Of a stretch of DNA of 58,212 nt, positions 1 through 6,880 are shown piece after piece. The position numbers and the translations under genes are program-made. This stretch comes from JACMPA01 sp035564115 (lineage in GTDB: Bacteria; Patescibacteriota; Saccharimonadia; Saccharimonadales; UBA4665): assembly GCA_035564115.1 (NCBI GenBank), contig DATMTN010000011.1:1-58212 (forward strand), given 5' to 3'. The notes beneath the pieces were generated by a model, which was not told the origin of the DNA, made no database searches, and worked only from the letters and a program-made list of their open reading frames with translations. The first letter of the stretch is position 1. Every line of letters starts with the position of its first letter.

Positions 1-336
1 CCCAGGGGCAGCGGAAGCCGTGTAGGCCACCGAGTCACCGGGGTTGAGGTTCGTAGCTCCCGCCGGCTGCCCGTTGACCAACCAGATCACACCGTCCTGG
101 CTGGACGGAGTGACGGTCTTGACCGGGTTGCTGCACGACGGGGTGGTCGCAGTGGGTGCGGTCGGAGTGACGATGGTGTCACCCGGCGATGCCGAAGCAG
201 CACCGACAAAGATCGTGGCGGATGCCACGGCCATGGTCATGCCAACCAACAAGGCGATGAGACTCAGTCTCGTGCGCTTGCTGGCGCGGAGCTCCGACTT
301 GCGCCGGGGCTTCCCTTCCTTTCCAAAGCGAGACAT
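1..336 (-). CDS. Secreted or surface protein, N-terminal part only (runs off the window edge)
   Basis: The reading frame starts at 336 and stays open to base 1, giving 112 codons without a stop. The N-terminus is a long basic stretch (about 23 residues rich in R/K), then a hydrophobic core (about residues 24-50) ending in an AxA-type signal peptidase site near ASASPG. A Thr/Pro-rich segment follows, then a segment that could be the start of a beta-sandwich domain (DGVIWLVNG, LNPGDSVAY). A strong purine-rich Shine-Dalgarno tract (AGGAAGGTGAG) precedes the ATG. The gene is more GC-rich than its neighbours. Function is not recognisable from this part; export is the only firm statement. Confidence 0.7.
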   Translation of the reverse strand, partial: MSRFGKEGKPRRKSELRASKRTRLSLIALLVGMTMAVASATIFVGAASASPGDTIVTPTAPTATTPSCSNPVKTVTPSSQDGVIWLVNGQPAGATNLNPGDSVAYTASAAPG

Positions 337-368
337 GTGTCTCACCTTCCTTTCTCCTTTGTTTTCCC

Positions 369-417
369 ATATGGGCTGAGGCTAACCTAGGCTCGCCAAG
401 CTAGTCACAGCCCATAT
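369..417. repeat. Inverted repeat in the leader of the secreted-protein gene
   Basis: Perfect 10-base arms ATATGGGCTG (369-378) and CAGCCCATAT (408-417) enclose 29 bases that themselves contain GGCT/AGCC and CTAG repeats. It lies about 30 bases upstream of the ATG at 336 and would form a stable hairpin in the minus-strand transcript, or serve as a protein-binding site on DNA. Confidence 0.55.
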
Positions 418-456
418 CGAGATGAAAAGAGAGAAAGATTTTGTAGAACCGAATTG

Positions 457-522
457 TTAAACTCGCCGGATACACATGAAAACATATGTCTCTACGACGA
501 ACCTGTACCAATAGCAGTACAT
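457..522 (-). CDS. Possible 21-residue leader peptide rich in aromatic residues
   Basis: An ATG at 522 opens a 21-codon frame ending in TAA at 457. The translation starts MYCYWYRF: five aromatic residues and one Cys in the first eight positions. A GAGGTGG tract lies just upstream and could act as a ribosome binding site. It sits between a predicted promoter (550-578) and the secreted-protein gene at 336, inside a leader of about 200 bases with several hairpins, the arrangement expected of an attenuator peptide. The frame is short enough to arise by chance, so this stays tentative. Confidence 0.3.
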   Translation of the reverse strand: MYCYWYRFVVETYVFMCIRRV

Positions 523-608
523 GCTCCACCTCAGGTAGAGATGAAGCATATTATAGCATTATTACTTAACAGTGTAAAGAGTCGTAATGCTGCCCCGCTA
601 TTGGTACA
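504..608. repeat. Perfect 12-base inverted repeat
   Basis: TGTACCAATAGC (504-515) is exactly complementary to GCTATTGGTACA (597-608). The right copy covers the stop codon of the PH-domain gene and the left copy lies in the proposed leader ORF. The 81 bases between contain the minus-strand promoter at 550-578. Confidence 0.5.
550..578 (-). promoter_or_regulatory. Sigma-70 promoter for the secreted-protein transcript
   Basis: On the minus strand TTTACA (573-578) and TATAAT (550-555) are separated by 17 bases. Transcription would run through a leader of about 205 bases into the gene at 336. Confidence 0.6.
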
Positions 609-1305
609 TCGAAGGTTGAGGAGTGTTCATAGCCCGTGACCCCAGGAATCTGCGTTGGCGGCTCATCAGTGGCAAGCGAGTATAGGCACTTACAGCGGGC
701 ACGCTATGGCGATAGTGAGGAGCATGCGTCAACTTTGGGGTATGAAGCTTGGGCCCAGGCAGCTCTTGTCGTGATGGTTCAAGTTGGCTCATCTGATGTA
801 CTGCAGGCGGCACACTAAACTGCTGCGCGGGCATAGCTGGCTGACTCAGTGTGGTATCAAATGCCACTTGCTGAAACGGCTGCTGCCCCTGTTGAAGCAT
901 CGTATAGTGCTGGCGAATTTCGGCGACCCTCGTCTGTACAAAGTGGAACAGCGCGCGTAATCGGGCATGGTTGTAGGCAACGAATCTAAGTTCCTTGTTT
1001 GGGGTACAAATGCGTACGTTCGCATTCAGGAGGCGGTGGTTGAAGTCGATTTCCACAATCATATCGAAGCGAATATCCTCGAGGGTCAGATACAGGGGTT
1101 TTTTGTCTATCAGGAGTACTCGCTGATCGGTCGCCGCTAAGAGTGCGAAGCCGCCATCGTAGCTGCCGTTTACACAATGCTCAACGGTCTCGCCCGGGAG
1201 CAATACATTAGCAAGCTCCTTAAGCTCTGATCTACCCCAGAATCGATAATTACAGCCAATGCGTTTCAGCTGTTCCTCCAACTGCTTGAGACGTATATCG
1301 GCCAT
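598..1305 (-). CDS. PH-domain (YokE-like) protein with Q/P-rich tail
   Basis: 235 residues. Residues 1-25 are helical. Residues about 26-130 match the bacterial YokE-like pleckstrin-homology fold, with alternating strands such as FALLAATDQRVLLIDKK, then a helix AYNHARLRALFHFVQTRV. The remaining 100 residues are low complexity, rich in Q, P, H and S, and probably disordered. No signal peptide or membrane segment is seen, so it should be cytosolic. A GGAGG site lies 8 bases before the ATG. The gene is divergent from the Crp/Fnr gene. The exact role of such PH proteins is not established; the domain call is fairly safe, the function unknown. Confidence 0.65.
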   Translation of the reverse strand: MADIRLKQLEEQLKRIGCNYRFWGRSELKELANVLLPGETVEHCVNGSYDGGFALLAATDQRVLLIDKKPLYLTLEDIRFDMIVEIDFNHRLLNANVRICTPNKELRFVAYNHARLRALFHFVQTRVAEIRQHYTMLQQGQQPFQQVAFDTTLSQPAMPAQQFSVPPAVHQMSQLEPSRQELPGPKLHTPKLTHAPHYRHSVPAVSAYTRLPLMSRQRRFLGSRAMNTPQPSMYQ

Positions 1306-1423
1306 GTTACCTTCCTCCGTTATATCCTCATCATATGCTATCCCGATTCAAACTAACGGTGAAAATGCTCACTATGCATCTGTGATAAAAATCGCATGGC
1401 TCATTCATACAACAGGTTATATC

Positions 1424-1451
1424 TTGCTTAAACGTATCTTTCTGTCATAAT
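1424..1451 (+). promoter_or_regulatory. Promoter of the Crp/Fnr regulator, leaderless type
   Basis: TTGCTT (1424-1429), 16-base spacer, CATAAT (1446-1451). The ATG follows only 6 bases after the -10, so the predicted transcript starts at or next to the start codon. Confidence 0.6.
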
Positions 1452-1457
1452 AAGAAC

Positions 1458-2114
1458 ATGTTAGCGAACATCAAGCAAACTGCCGAACTCGTAGAAGTGT
1501 TTCGGAGTGCGGGCAAAGAGCTAACCTACCGTAAAGGCGACTACATTATTCGGCCAGGCGAATCTCCGTCTGGCATTTTTTATATCTACAAGGGACTGGT
1601 TAAGGCTTACGATATCACCAAGTACGGCGAAGAAAACCTGCTAATTATCCGCAAGGAACACGAGCTTTTCCCCCTCATCTGGGCTATAACCGGCCAAGAA
1701 CGCCACGTCATCTACGAGGCACTCGCCCCAACCACCGTCTGGCAGATTAGCCGCGAGACGTTCACCGAGCACATGCACAGCCACCCCGAGGCACTCGCGC
1801 CCCTGCTAGACATGACCATCGAGATGTACCGTCTGCACAGCGAGCGTATCCTTAACCTCGAGTATCGCTCCGTTCGGGAGCGTATTATCTCGTTTCTGAT
1901 TACCATGGGTAATCGGTTTGGCGAGAAGACCGAGTACGGTCTTCGTATCTCGGCACCACTCCGCCACCAGGACATTGCGAGTTCTATAAACTCTTCGCGC
2001 GAAACCGCCAGTCGTGAATTGTCGGCATTGGAGCGTAAAGGCCTCATTCGTAGTGAGCAGTCATGTATCACCCTGCTCGATATAGACGCGCTGCGTGATC
2101 AGCTTAGTCGTTAG
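1458..2114 (+). CDS. Crp/Fnr family transcriptional regulator
   Basis: 218 residues, normal for the family. Residues about 15-120 form a cyclic-nucleotide-binding beta-roll (FRSAGKELTYRKGDYIIRPG, GIFYIYKGLVKAY). A long dimer helix follows, then a C-terminal winged helix-turn-helix (HQDIASSINSSRETASRELSAL) typical of Crp/Fnr DNA recognition. It has no N-terminal Fnr cysteine cluster, so oxygen sensing by an Fe-S cluster is unlikely; the ligand is unknown. The start follows a -10 box by 6 bases with no Shine-Dalgarno site. Its stop codon directly abuts the stop of the convergent phosphoribosyltransferase gene. Confidence 0.88.
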   Translation: MLANIKQTAELVEVFRSAGKELTYRKGDYIIRPGESPSGIFYIYKGLVKAYDITKYGEENLLIIRKEHELFPLIWAITGQERHVIYEALAPTTVWQISRETFTEHMHSHPEALAPLLDMTIEMYRLHSERILNLEYRSVRERIISFLITMGNRFGEKTEYGLRISAPLRHQDIASSINSSRETASRELSALERKGLIRSEQSCITLLDIDALRDQLSR

Positions 2115-2774
2115 CTATTGCCACTCCAGGATAATTTTCTCGATAATCTCGAGTACTTTGGCGTGCTCCGGTACATCCTGCGTATCGTAGTAGTGGTCCG
2201 TATCCATGTAGTTCTCAATCACGCTCAGTACATACAGGTCATCGGCTACGATGTGCATCCGGTCTACTGCTTTGACGCTCGCCAGCGGTGTGGCGACAAT
2301 AATCTTCTCGATAGCCACCGGCTTGAGATAGGTTAAAGCGATGTCGAGAGCAAAGCCACTCTGGAACCCATCCGACACCAGGATAATGTTACGGCCCTTT
2401 ATCAGCTCTTTCTTGATGCTTCCGCCCGAACCCACGAGATGCTGCAGGTCCTGAATGCGACTCAGTTTTTCCTGCTCAACAAACCCAAAGTATTCCTCCA
2501 TGAGCTCTTCAATCTCACTATCGGCGTACGAGCCCTGATTGTAAGTGAATGAGCCGTCCTGAGCGATAGCCCCAATGGCCTCAATCTCGCGCGGCAGATT
2601 AATCTCCTCACTCATGAGCATCATGAGTACGCTGTGCAGTTGCACGGCAATCTGCGCACCGACCACCGCCCCGCCATCGTTGAGCGCAATAACAGCACAG
2701 TCTTCGTAGCGATACTTTTCGACAAGTTGGCTCGCCAGCATACGCCCAGCCTGCATGCGACTCGCAAAATACAT
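2115..2774 (-). CDS. Phosphoribosyltransferase-like protein with degenerate PRPP loop
   Basis: 219 residues with the order of a type I phosphoribosyltransferase: an N-terminal helix and hood, a flexible region (LNDGGAVVGAQIAVQL), a central insertion, and a core strand. The expected PRPP motif (two acidic residues followed by a TG-containing loop) reads ILVSDGFQSG, so the first acidic residue is Ser and the TG pair is altered to SG. It may bind a ligand without normal transferase activity. It is the last gene of the rpsF operon, 15 bases after tlyA, and convergent with crp. Confidence 0.6.
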   Translation of the reverse strand: MYFASRMQAGRMLASQLVEKYRYEDCAVIALNDGGAVVGAQIAVQLHSVLMMLMSEEINLPREIEAIGAIAQDGSFTYNQGSYADSEIEELMEEYFGFVEQEKLSRIQDLQHLVGSGGSIKKELIKGRNIILVSDGFQSGFALDIALTYLKPVAIEKIIVATPLASVKAVDRMHIVADDLYVLSVIENYMDTDHYYDTQDVPEHAKVLEIIEKIILEWQ

Positions 2775-2789
2775 AATTTAGAGTATAAG

Positions 2790-3500
2790 CTAAAGCGGCT
2801 TCAACAGATAGAATCTTTCGAGATTTCCCTTAGATCCAGCAACTTGCGAATCAGCCTTGTCGAGCACTATGAAGTGTTGGCGCGCCCAGTCCTCAAAGTC
2901 CTTCAGGATCTCCCGGCGCATTTTGTCGTTCTTAATAACCCCTTTGTGTTTGAGATTGCTCTGCCCTGCCTCAAACTGTGGCTTCACCATAATGGCTAAC
3001 AGCGTTTGCTTATTGGATAACTTGAGTACGCTCGGCAAGATTTCCCGGAGTGATATAAATGATACGTCAGCCACGACCAGATCGATCTGCTGATCTGTCT
3101 TGAAGTCCCGAATATCGGTCTTTTCGTGCAATTCTATCTGCGGGTTACCGTGCAGGCTCGGGTGCAGCTGGTCTGTCCCGACTTCCACCGCGATGACCTT
3201 GGCCGCACCATGCTTCAGCGCATATTCGGTGAAGCCCCCAGTGGAGCTGCCGACATCCAGCATGGTCTTGCCACGAAAATCTATCTTGAGAGTCTGCGCC
3301 ACCGAAGCTAACTTCAGCGCCGCTCGGCTGACATACTGCTCTTCAGCTGTCAGCTTGATAGTATCTTCGTCGGAGACAGGTGTCCCCGTCTTAGTCACAA
3401 CCTTGCCGTTAACCAAGACATTACCCAGCCGAATATAGCTCTCGGCCTGGCTCCGGGTCGCTACTAAGCCACGTGCTACAACTGTCTGGTCAAGCCTCAT
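2790..3500 (-). CDS. tlyA: TlyA family rRNA 2'-O-methyltransferase
   Basis: 236 residues. Residues 1-60 are an S4 RNA-binding domain (MRLDQTVVARGLVATRSQAE). Residues about 65-236 are an FtsJ-type methyltransferase with the SAM loop DVGSSTGGFTEYAL, acidic VVADVSFISL and MVKPQFEAG. TlyA enzymes methylate cytidines of 16S and 23S rRNA at the 2'-O position and affect capreomycin sensitivity; some were first named hemolysins. The ATG at 3500 overlaps the stop of the upstream gene as ATGA, suggesting translational coupling. A GTG two codons upstream is a weaker alternative. Confidence 0.9.
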   Translation of the reverse strand: MRLDQTVVARGLVATRSQAESYIRLGNVLVNGKVVTKTGTPVSDEDTIKLTAEEQYVSRAALKLASVAQTLKIDFRGKTMLDVGSSTGGFTEYALKHGAAKVIAVEVGTDQLHPSLHGNPQIELHEKTDIRDFKTDQQIDLVVADVSFISLREILPSVLKLSNKQTLLAIMVKPQFEAGQSNLKHKGVIKNDKMRREILKDFEDWARQHFIVLDKADSQVAGSKGNLERFYLLKPL

Positions 3501-3994
3501 TGCCACGAATCTTCGCCTAATAGTGGAATATAGCGGGTTACTTCACATTGATCATCGTCATGCACAGTCACTACGCAAACTCTTGAAACTATAAAATCGT
3601 CGCCTGGACGTGCTCGCTTGTCGCCGTGGTGGGTCGTGTGGGGCGTATATTCATCACCAATCCACACTGTCTCCTGGGCGAGCTTTCCGCCATTTTCCTG
3701 GACAGTTGCGAGTATTTGCGTATGGAGTGCCTTGAGCTCACTCTCATCCGTGAATAAACTGACTGGAACATCATTGTTTGGGCCAAAGAATGCATCCCGA
3801 TCAACGTGGATGGTAAAGGGCTCCATGGCCATGAGTGACTGCGTTAAGGCGGCAATCGTATGCTGCGCACTTGCAACAGTAAACCAGTTCAACAGAGTAA
3901 CGTGCAGCGGCCAGTCCTGCCTCGTACGCTTAAATGTAGAGCCAACCGGTAGGTCTTCGAGTGCTACGACGAGTATGAGAGCACCTGGAGTCAT
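3497..3994 (-). CDS. 2'-5' RNA ligase-like (2H phosphoesterase) protein
   Basis: 165 residues. Two histidine motifs of the 2H superfamily are visible: HVTLLNW near residue 31 and HTTHHG near residue 117, at the usual separation. Members cleave or join 2',5' or cyclic phosphodiester bonds in RNA; the physiological substrate here is unknown. It sits between efp and tlyA, overlapping tlyA by four bases, with a Shine-Dalgarno AAGGA inside the end of efp. An RNA-processing role fits this translation-centred operon. Confidence 0.72.
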   Translation of the reverse strand: MTPGALILVVALEDLPVGSTFKRTRQDWPLHVTLLNWFTVASAQHTIAALTQSLMAMEPFTIHVDRDAFFGPNNDVPVSLFTDESELKALHTQILATVQENGGKLAQETVWIGDEYTPHTTHHGDKRARPGDDFIVSRVCVVTVHDDDQCEVTRYIPLLGEDSWQ

Positions 3995-3996
3995 GA

Positions 3997-4563
3997 TTAT
4001 TCCTTCACGCGTTCGCGGTAGGTACCAGTGCTGGTATCCACCGAAATGACATCGCCCTGCTTAATGAAGGCCGGGACCCGTACAGTGATACCCGTCTCTA
4101 GTTCGGCCTCTTTAGTGATAGAGCTGGTAGTATCGCCCTTCACTACATCTTCGGTGTAGGTGACGAGTAATGGCACATTCTTGGGCAGTTCCACGTTGAT
4201 AGGACGACCATCGAAGAACTGCAGCTGCACCATGTCACCTTCTTTCAGGTAACCCGAGCCATCGCCCACCAGATCGGCGGGGACTTCGAACTGTTCGAAC
4301 GTTTCTTGATTCATGAAGTAATAGATCGTGCCATCGTTGTACAGGTACTGCACGCTCTGGTTGGTCACATCGGCACTTTCAATCGATTCGTTGCCCTTAA
4401 AGGTCTTCTCGAGCACCTTGCCGTCGATCAGGCTCTTGATACGCACGTTCACGATGGAGCCACCGCGGCCCATCACCTTCTGGTTGTAGTCCACAACACG
4501 GTATGGCGTACCCTCCAATTGGAAGATCACACCCTTTTTCAGATTGGTAATTGATAATGCCAT
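3997..4563 (-). CDS. efp: Elongation factor P
   Basis: 188 residues, full length, with the KOW-like N-domain and two OB folds. EF-P binds ribosomes stalled at proline stretches and promotes peptide bond formation. The loop that reaches the peptidyl-transferase centre reads VMGRGGSI: Arg33 stands where E. coli EF-P has the beta-lysylated Lys34. No modification enzyme (EpmA, EarP, YmfI types) is present in the window. The start follows immediately after the stop of the previous gene, with AAAGGAG as ribosome binding site. Confidence 0.95.
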   Translation of the reverse strand: MALSITNLKKGVIFQLEGTPYRVVDYNQKVMGRGGSIVNVRIKSLIDGKVLEKTFKGNESIESADVTNQSVQYLYNDGTIYYFMNQETFEQFEVPADLVGDGSGYLKEGDMVQLQFFDGRPINVELPKNVPLLVTYTEDVVKGDTTSSITKEAELETGITVRVPAFIKQGDVISVDTSTGTYRERVKE

Positions 4564-4863
4564 TTAATTGGCTCCTTTCGTAAGTTGCACGATCGCCTCT
4601 GTTAGTTCGTCGGCCTTTTCCTCTGTAATAGCGTCGAGTGTCATGGCCACCATAACCTTGCCAATCGCGTCTTTCCTGGCCTGCTGCAAGTCACCGCCCT
4701 GCTTGTACTGGCTCGCGAACTCCAAAACTGTCCGCTGCAGCTGCAGCACGGCATCGGTGCCACTGTCGGCAGAGCCAAGTATGCCTGCGGCTGCGCCATT
4801 CAGGGCCATAAAGTTGCCTGGTCGCAGGCTCATGACTGATTCACAAAATTCGTCTATGTTCAT
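4564..4863 (-). CDS. Small conserved-looking hypothetical protein
   Basis: 99 residues from the ATG at 4863 (MNIDEFCESV). This start lies one base past the stop of the preceding gene, which fits better than the longer frame from 4881. Soluble and largely helical with an Ala/Gly-rich middle (LNGAAAGILGSAD). It is the gene directly before efp, with back-to-back stop and start codons. I do not recognise the family; the position suggests a ribosome- or translation-related role, which is inference only. Confidence 0.6.
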   Translation of the reverse strand: MNIDEFCESVMSLRPGNFMALNGAAAGILGSADSGTDAVLQLQRTVLEFASQYKQGGDLQQARKDAIGKVMVAMTLDAITEEKADELTEAIVQLTKGAN

Positions 4864-4864
4864 A

Positions 4865-5197
4865 TCACTCAACACTATCAACTATTTGTTCAAGCTGTGC
4901 GGTGTACTGTGCCACATCAACCGCATTGAATACATTGTACTCACTCGCGCGCAGAATACCGCTGCGCACCTTGTCCAACGAGGCCCGCGCCTGCTTGGCC
5001 AGCCGGAGCTGTTCAGCCCGGGTTTCGCTGAACTCATAATCGCGAATATCCAGTCGCGTATCTGTTAAATCGTTCTTCAGGGTCGTCACGATCGCCCGCT
5101 CTTCTCGCGATACCTCAGCCAAATCAAGCTTGGAAAGCACGCCTCGCAGCTGCGTTTCCAAGCTTTTTATCCGACCCAATGAAGACGTATCTACCAC
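4865..5197 (-). CDS. Small helical (probable coiled-coil) protein
   Basis: 110 residues, strongly charged with heptad-like spacing over residues 5-85 (RIKSLETQLRGVLSKLDLAE, NDLTDTRLDIRDYEFSETRAEQ). No membrane segment, no signal peptide and no cysteine. It lies 22 bases after rpsR and just before the 99-residue gene. Family not recognised. The pair may act together. Confidence 0.6.
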   Translation of the reverse strand: MVDTSSLGRIKSLETQLRGVLSKLDLAEVSREERAIVTTLKNDLTDTRLDIRDYEFSETRAEQLRLAKQARASLDKVRSGILRASEYNVFNAVDVAQYTAQLEQIVDSVE

Positions 5198-5219
5198 TTA
5201 TTCCACCTACACGTCGCGA

Positions 5220-5423
5220 CTAGTTAGAAGCTACGAATGGTAGCAGTGCGATGTGACGTGCACGCTTGATTGCAACTGAAAGACGACGCTGCTGACTCTC
5301 GGTCAGGCCGGTCTTCTTGCGGGTTTCGATCTGTCCGTACTGGTTTACGTAACGCTGCAAGGTCTTGAAGTCCTTGTAGTCGAAAAACGCGACATCTGTC
5401 TTGTGCTTAAAAATCTTTGCCAT
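5220..5423 (-). CDS. rpsR: 30S ribosomal protein S18
   Basis: 67 residues. The core TDVAFFDYKDFKTLQRYVNQYGQIETRKKTGLTESQQRRLSVAIKRARH-type pattern is clear (positions about 9-58), and the usual RARHIALLPF end is present. It is the cysteine-free, zinc-independent form, missing the CxxC pair of C+ S18 proteins. S18 pairs with S6 on the platform of the small subunit; both are in this operon. The ribosome binding site is GAAAGGA. Confidence 0.95.
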   Translation of the reverse strand: MAKIFKHKTDVAFFDYKDFKTLQRYVNQYGQIETRKKTGLTESQQRRLSVAIKRARHIALLPFVASN

Positions 5424-5437
5424 TGTTTAATTCCTTT

Positions 5438-5761
5438 CTAAAGTAATTCATAGGTCGGGCATTCGCCCGTACGGATTCGGTCTACTGCTGCGTAAACCCT
5501 GTCTACCACTACGTCTCCGTCCATGTCGAAGCCTCGGACCGTAGCGGCACAAAGCCCTTCGGCAGCCCAGGTCCAGAGCTGGTTCCTATCGGCACTCAAT
5601 ACCTCATCGGCTGAGTGTTTCGCCAGAACCTCATCTGTGGCCATAGCAGTTTCAGTGTCCGTAGGTGCTATAAGTGCCTTTGTTGGACAGCCCTCACATG
5701 GGACACTGCAAAAACTACCTGATGTTGCATATGTAAGTGGATCAAACTCTCCAGCTTTCAT
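5438..5761 (-). CDS. Cysteine-motif ORFan inside the rpsF-ssb-rpsR operon
   Basis: 107 residues with five cysteines: CSVPCEGCP at about residues 18-26, then single Cys in GLCAATV and GECPTYE. The CxxxCxxC spacing followed by further cysteines suggests a metal or Fe-S site, but no known family is recognised. It separates ssb from rpsR, which are normally adjacent, so it is co-transcribed with core ribosomal and replication genes. The downstream gap to rpsR is 14 bases. Confidence 0.6.
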   Translation of the reverse strand: MKAGEFDPLTYATSGSFCSVPCEGCPTKALIAPTDTETAMATDEVLAKHSADEVLSADRNQLWTWAAEGLCAATVRGFDMDGDVVVDRVYAAVDRIRTGECPTYELL

Positions 5762-5789
5762 ACTCTAACCACCTTCTCCCACTCCGCTG

Positions 5790-6263
5790 TTAAAACGGGA
5801 TATCGTCGAGGTTGATCGGTTCATCAGTAATGTCCTCGATGACGACATCATTCTTCTTAGCGCTCGGTGCTGGCTTAGCTGCTGGCGCACCAGAGTTTCC
5901 GCCCTGGAAGCCGCCGCCCTCACCACCTTCACCGCGGCTGTCTAGGAAGGTTACGTCATTCGCGAGGACTTCCACCTTGTTCCGCTTCTGACCATCCTGC
6001 TCCCAGCTGCGAGATTGCAAACGACCCTGCACGAGGCAACGGCGACCCTTGGTAAGGTACTGCGATACGCGCTCGGCGAGTGGTCCCCAGGCAACGATGT
6101 CGATGTAATCGGTCGCTTCCTGCCATTCACCGCTAGCGTCTTTGTAACTCCGGTTCAGCGCGAGGCTAAAGCTGGTTACGTTCTGGCCAGTTGGTGTCTG
6201 ACGCAGTTCTGGGTCCCGTGTCAGGTTACCCATTAATGTTACTTGGTTGAGAGATCGTGCCAT
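5790..6263 (-). CDS. ssb: Single-stranded DNA-binding protein
   Basis: 157 residues. Residues 1-105 are the OB fold (MARSLNQVTLMGNLTRDPEL, SFSLALNRSYKD, YIDIVAWGPLAERVSQYL, KGRRCLVQGRL). A Gly-rich linker follows, and the acidic C-terminal tip ends in LDDIPF, the motif that binds partner proteins at replication forks. The ATG at 6263 has AGGAG 8 bases upstream; the earlier GTG at 6272 would sit on top of that site, so it is rejected. It follows rpsF, as in most bacteria. Confidence 0.95.
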   Translation of the reverse strand: MARSLNQVTLMGNLTRDPELRQTPTGQNVTSFSLALNRSYKDASGEWQEATDYIDIVAWGPLAERVSQYLTKGRRCLVQGRLQSRSWEQDGQKRNKVEVLANDVTFLDSRGEGGEGGGFQGGNSGAPAAKPAPSAKKNDVVIEDITDEPINLDDIPF

Positions 6264-6352
6264 GTGTAGCACTCCTTTCTTGTAGGAAACTATGTCCTTT
6301 AGGTTTGTATATTCACACTACGCCCGGCCAAACCGAACGTCAAATGTAAAAT

Positions 6353-6733
6353 TTACTCTTCGTCTTTGGACTCGTCGTCTGCAGACTCACCACGCTCAGC
6401 AGCCTTCTTGGCCTTCTCAGCCTTGGCAGCTTCTGCCTTGGCGATAGCCTTGAGGTCTGGACGCGTGATCAGGAAACGGATCACCTCGTCGGTGATGTTC
6501 AGGGTGCTTTCTACCTTGCGCACACCTTCACCTGGCATCTCAACGGTGTAGAACACGTACACAGCGTGCTCGTTGCCCTTGATGTTGTAGGCCAGCTTGC
6601 GCTTGCCCCAGTTGTCTTCGCTGACAATCTTACCACCGTTGTCGGCGATAATCTTGGCAACGCGTGAAGATGCTTTTTCCAGATCGATTTCCAGGTCTGG
6701 GTGGTAAAGCACCGCGATTTCGTACTGATTCAT
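6353..6733 (-). CDS. rpsF: 30S ribosomal protein S6
   Basis: 126 residues. The ferredoxin-like S6 fold covers residues 1-95 (MNQYEIAVLYHPDLEIDLEK, WGKRKLAYNIKGNEHAVYVFY, LNITDEVIRFLITRPD). A charged Ala/Lys/Glu tail of about 30 residues follows. S6 binds with S18 to 16S rRNA helix 22-23. First gene of a ten-gene operon reading down to 2115, with TAGGAG as ribosome binding site and a structured leader of about 110 bases. Confidence 0.95.
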   Translation of the reverse strand: MNQYEIAVLYHPDLEIDLEKASSRVAKIIADNGGKIVSEDNWGKRKLAYNIKGNEHAVYVFYTVEMPGEGVRKVESTLNITDEVIRFLITRPDLKAIAKAEAAKAEKAKKAAERGESADDESKDEE

Positions 6734-6787
6734 TCAGTCACTCCTATTGGTTAACCCACGAGCACATACATCGATTAAAACGTATCA

Positions 6788-6836
6788 AACTCTTATGGGC
6801 TTCGGCCGACACTCACGAGGGGATGTCAGCTGAGTT
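6788..6836 (-). promoter_or_regulatory. Structured rpsF leader, candidate S6:S18 autoregulatory element
   Basis: In the 110-base leader of rpsF the minus-strand RNA can pair AACTC (6832-6836) with GAGTT (6788-6792) and TGACA with TGTCG inside, and it ends in a small GGC-CGAA-GCC hairpin (6798-6807). S6:S18 complexes are known to bind a CCG-containing hairpin in rpsF leaders of many bacteria. The match here is by eye and not confirmed. Confidence 0.35.
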
Positions 6837-6851
6837 GATATAACAGAAGTA

Positions 6852-6880
6852 ATTATACCGTACTCACCTCTGTTATGCAA
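6852..6880 (-). promoter_or_regulatory. Promoter of the rpsF-ssb-rpsR-efp-tlyA operon
   Basis: Minus strand TTGCAT (6875-6880), 17-base spacer, TATAAT (6852-6857). The -35 overlaps the 3' end of the upstream gene. Confidence 0.75.

Noticed and set aside
337..597. tRNA or small structural RNA gene in the largest intergenic gap
   Set aside because: No cloverleaf or T-loop motif is visible; the hairpins fit a leader better.
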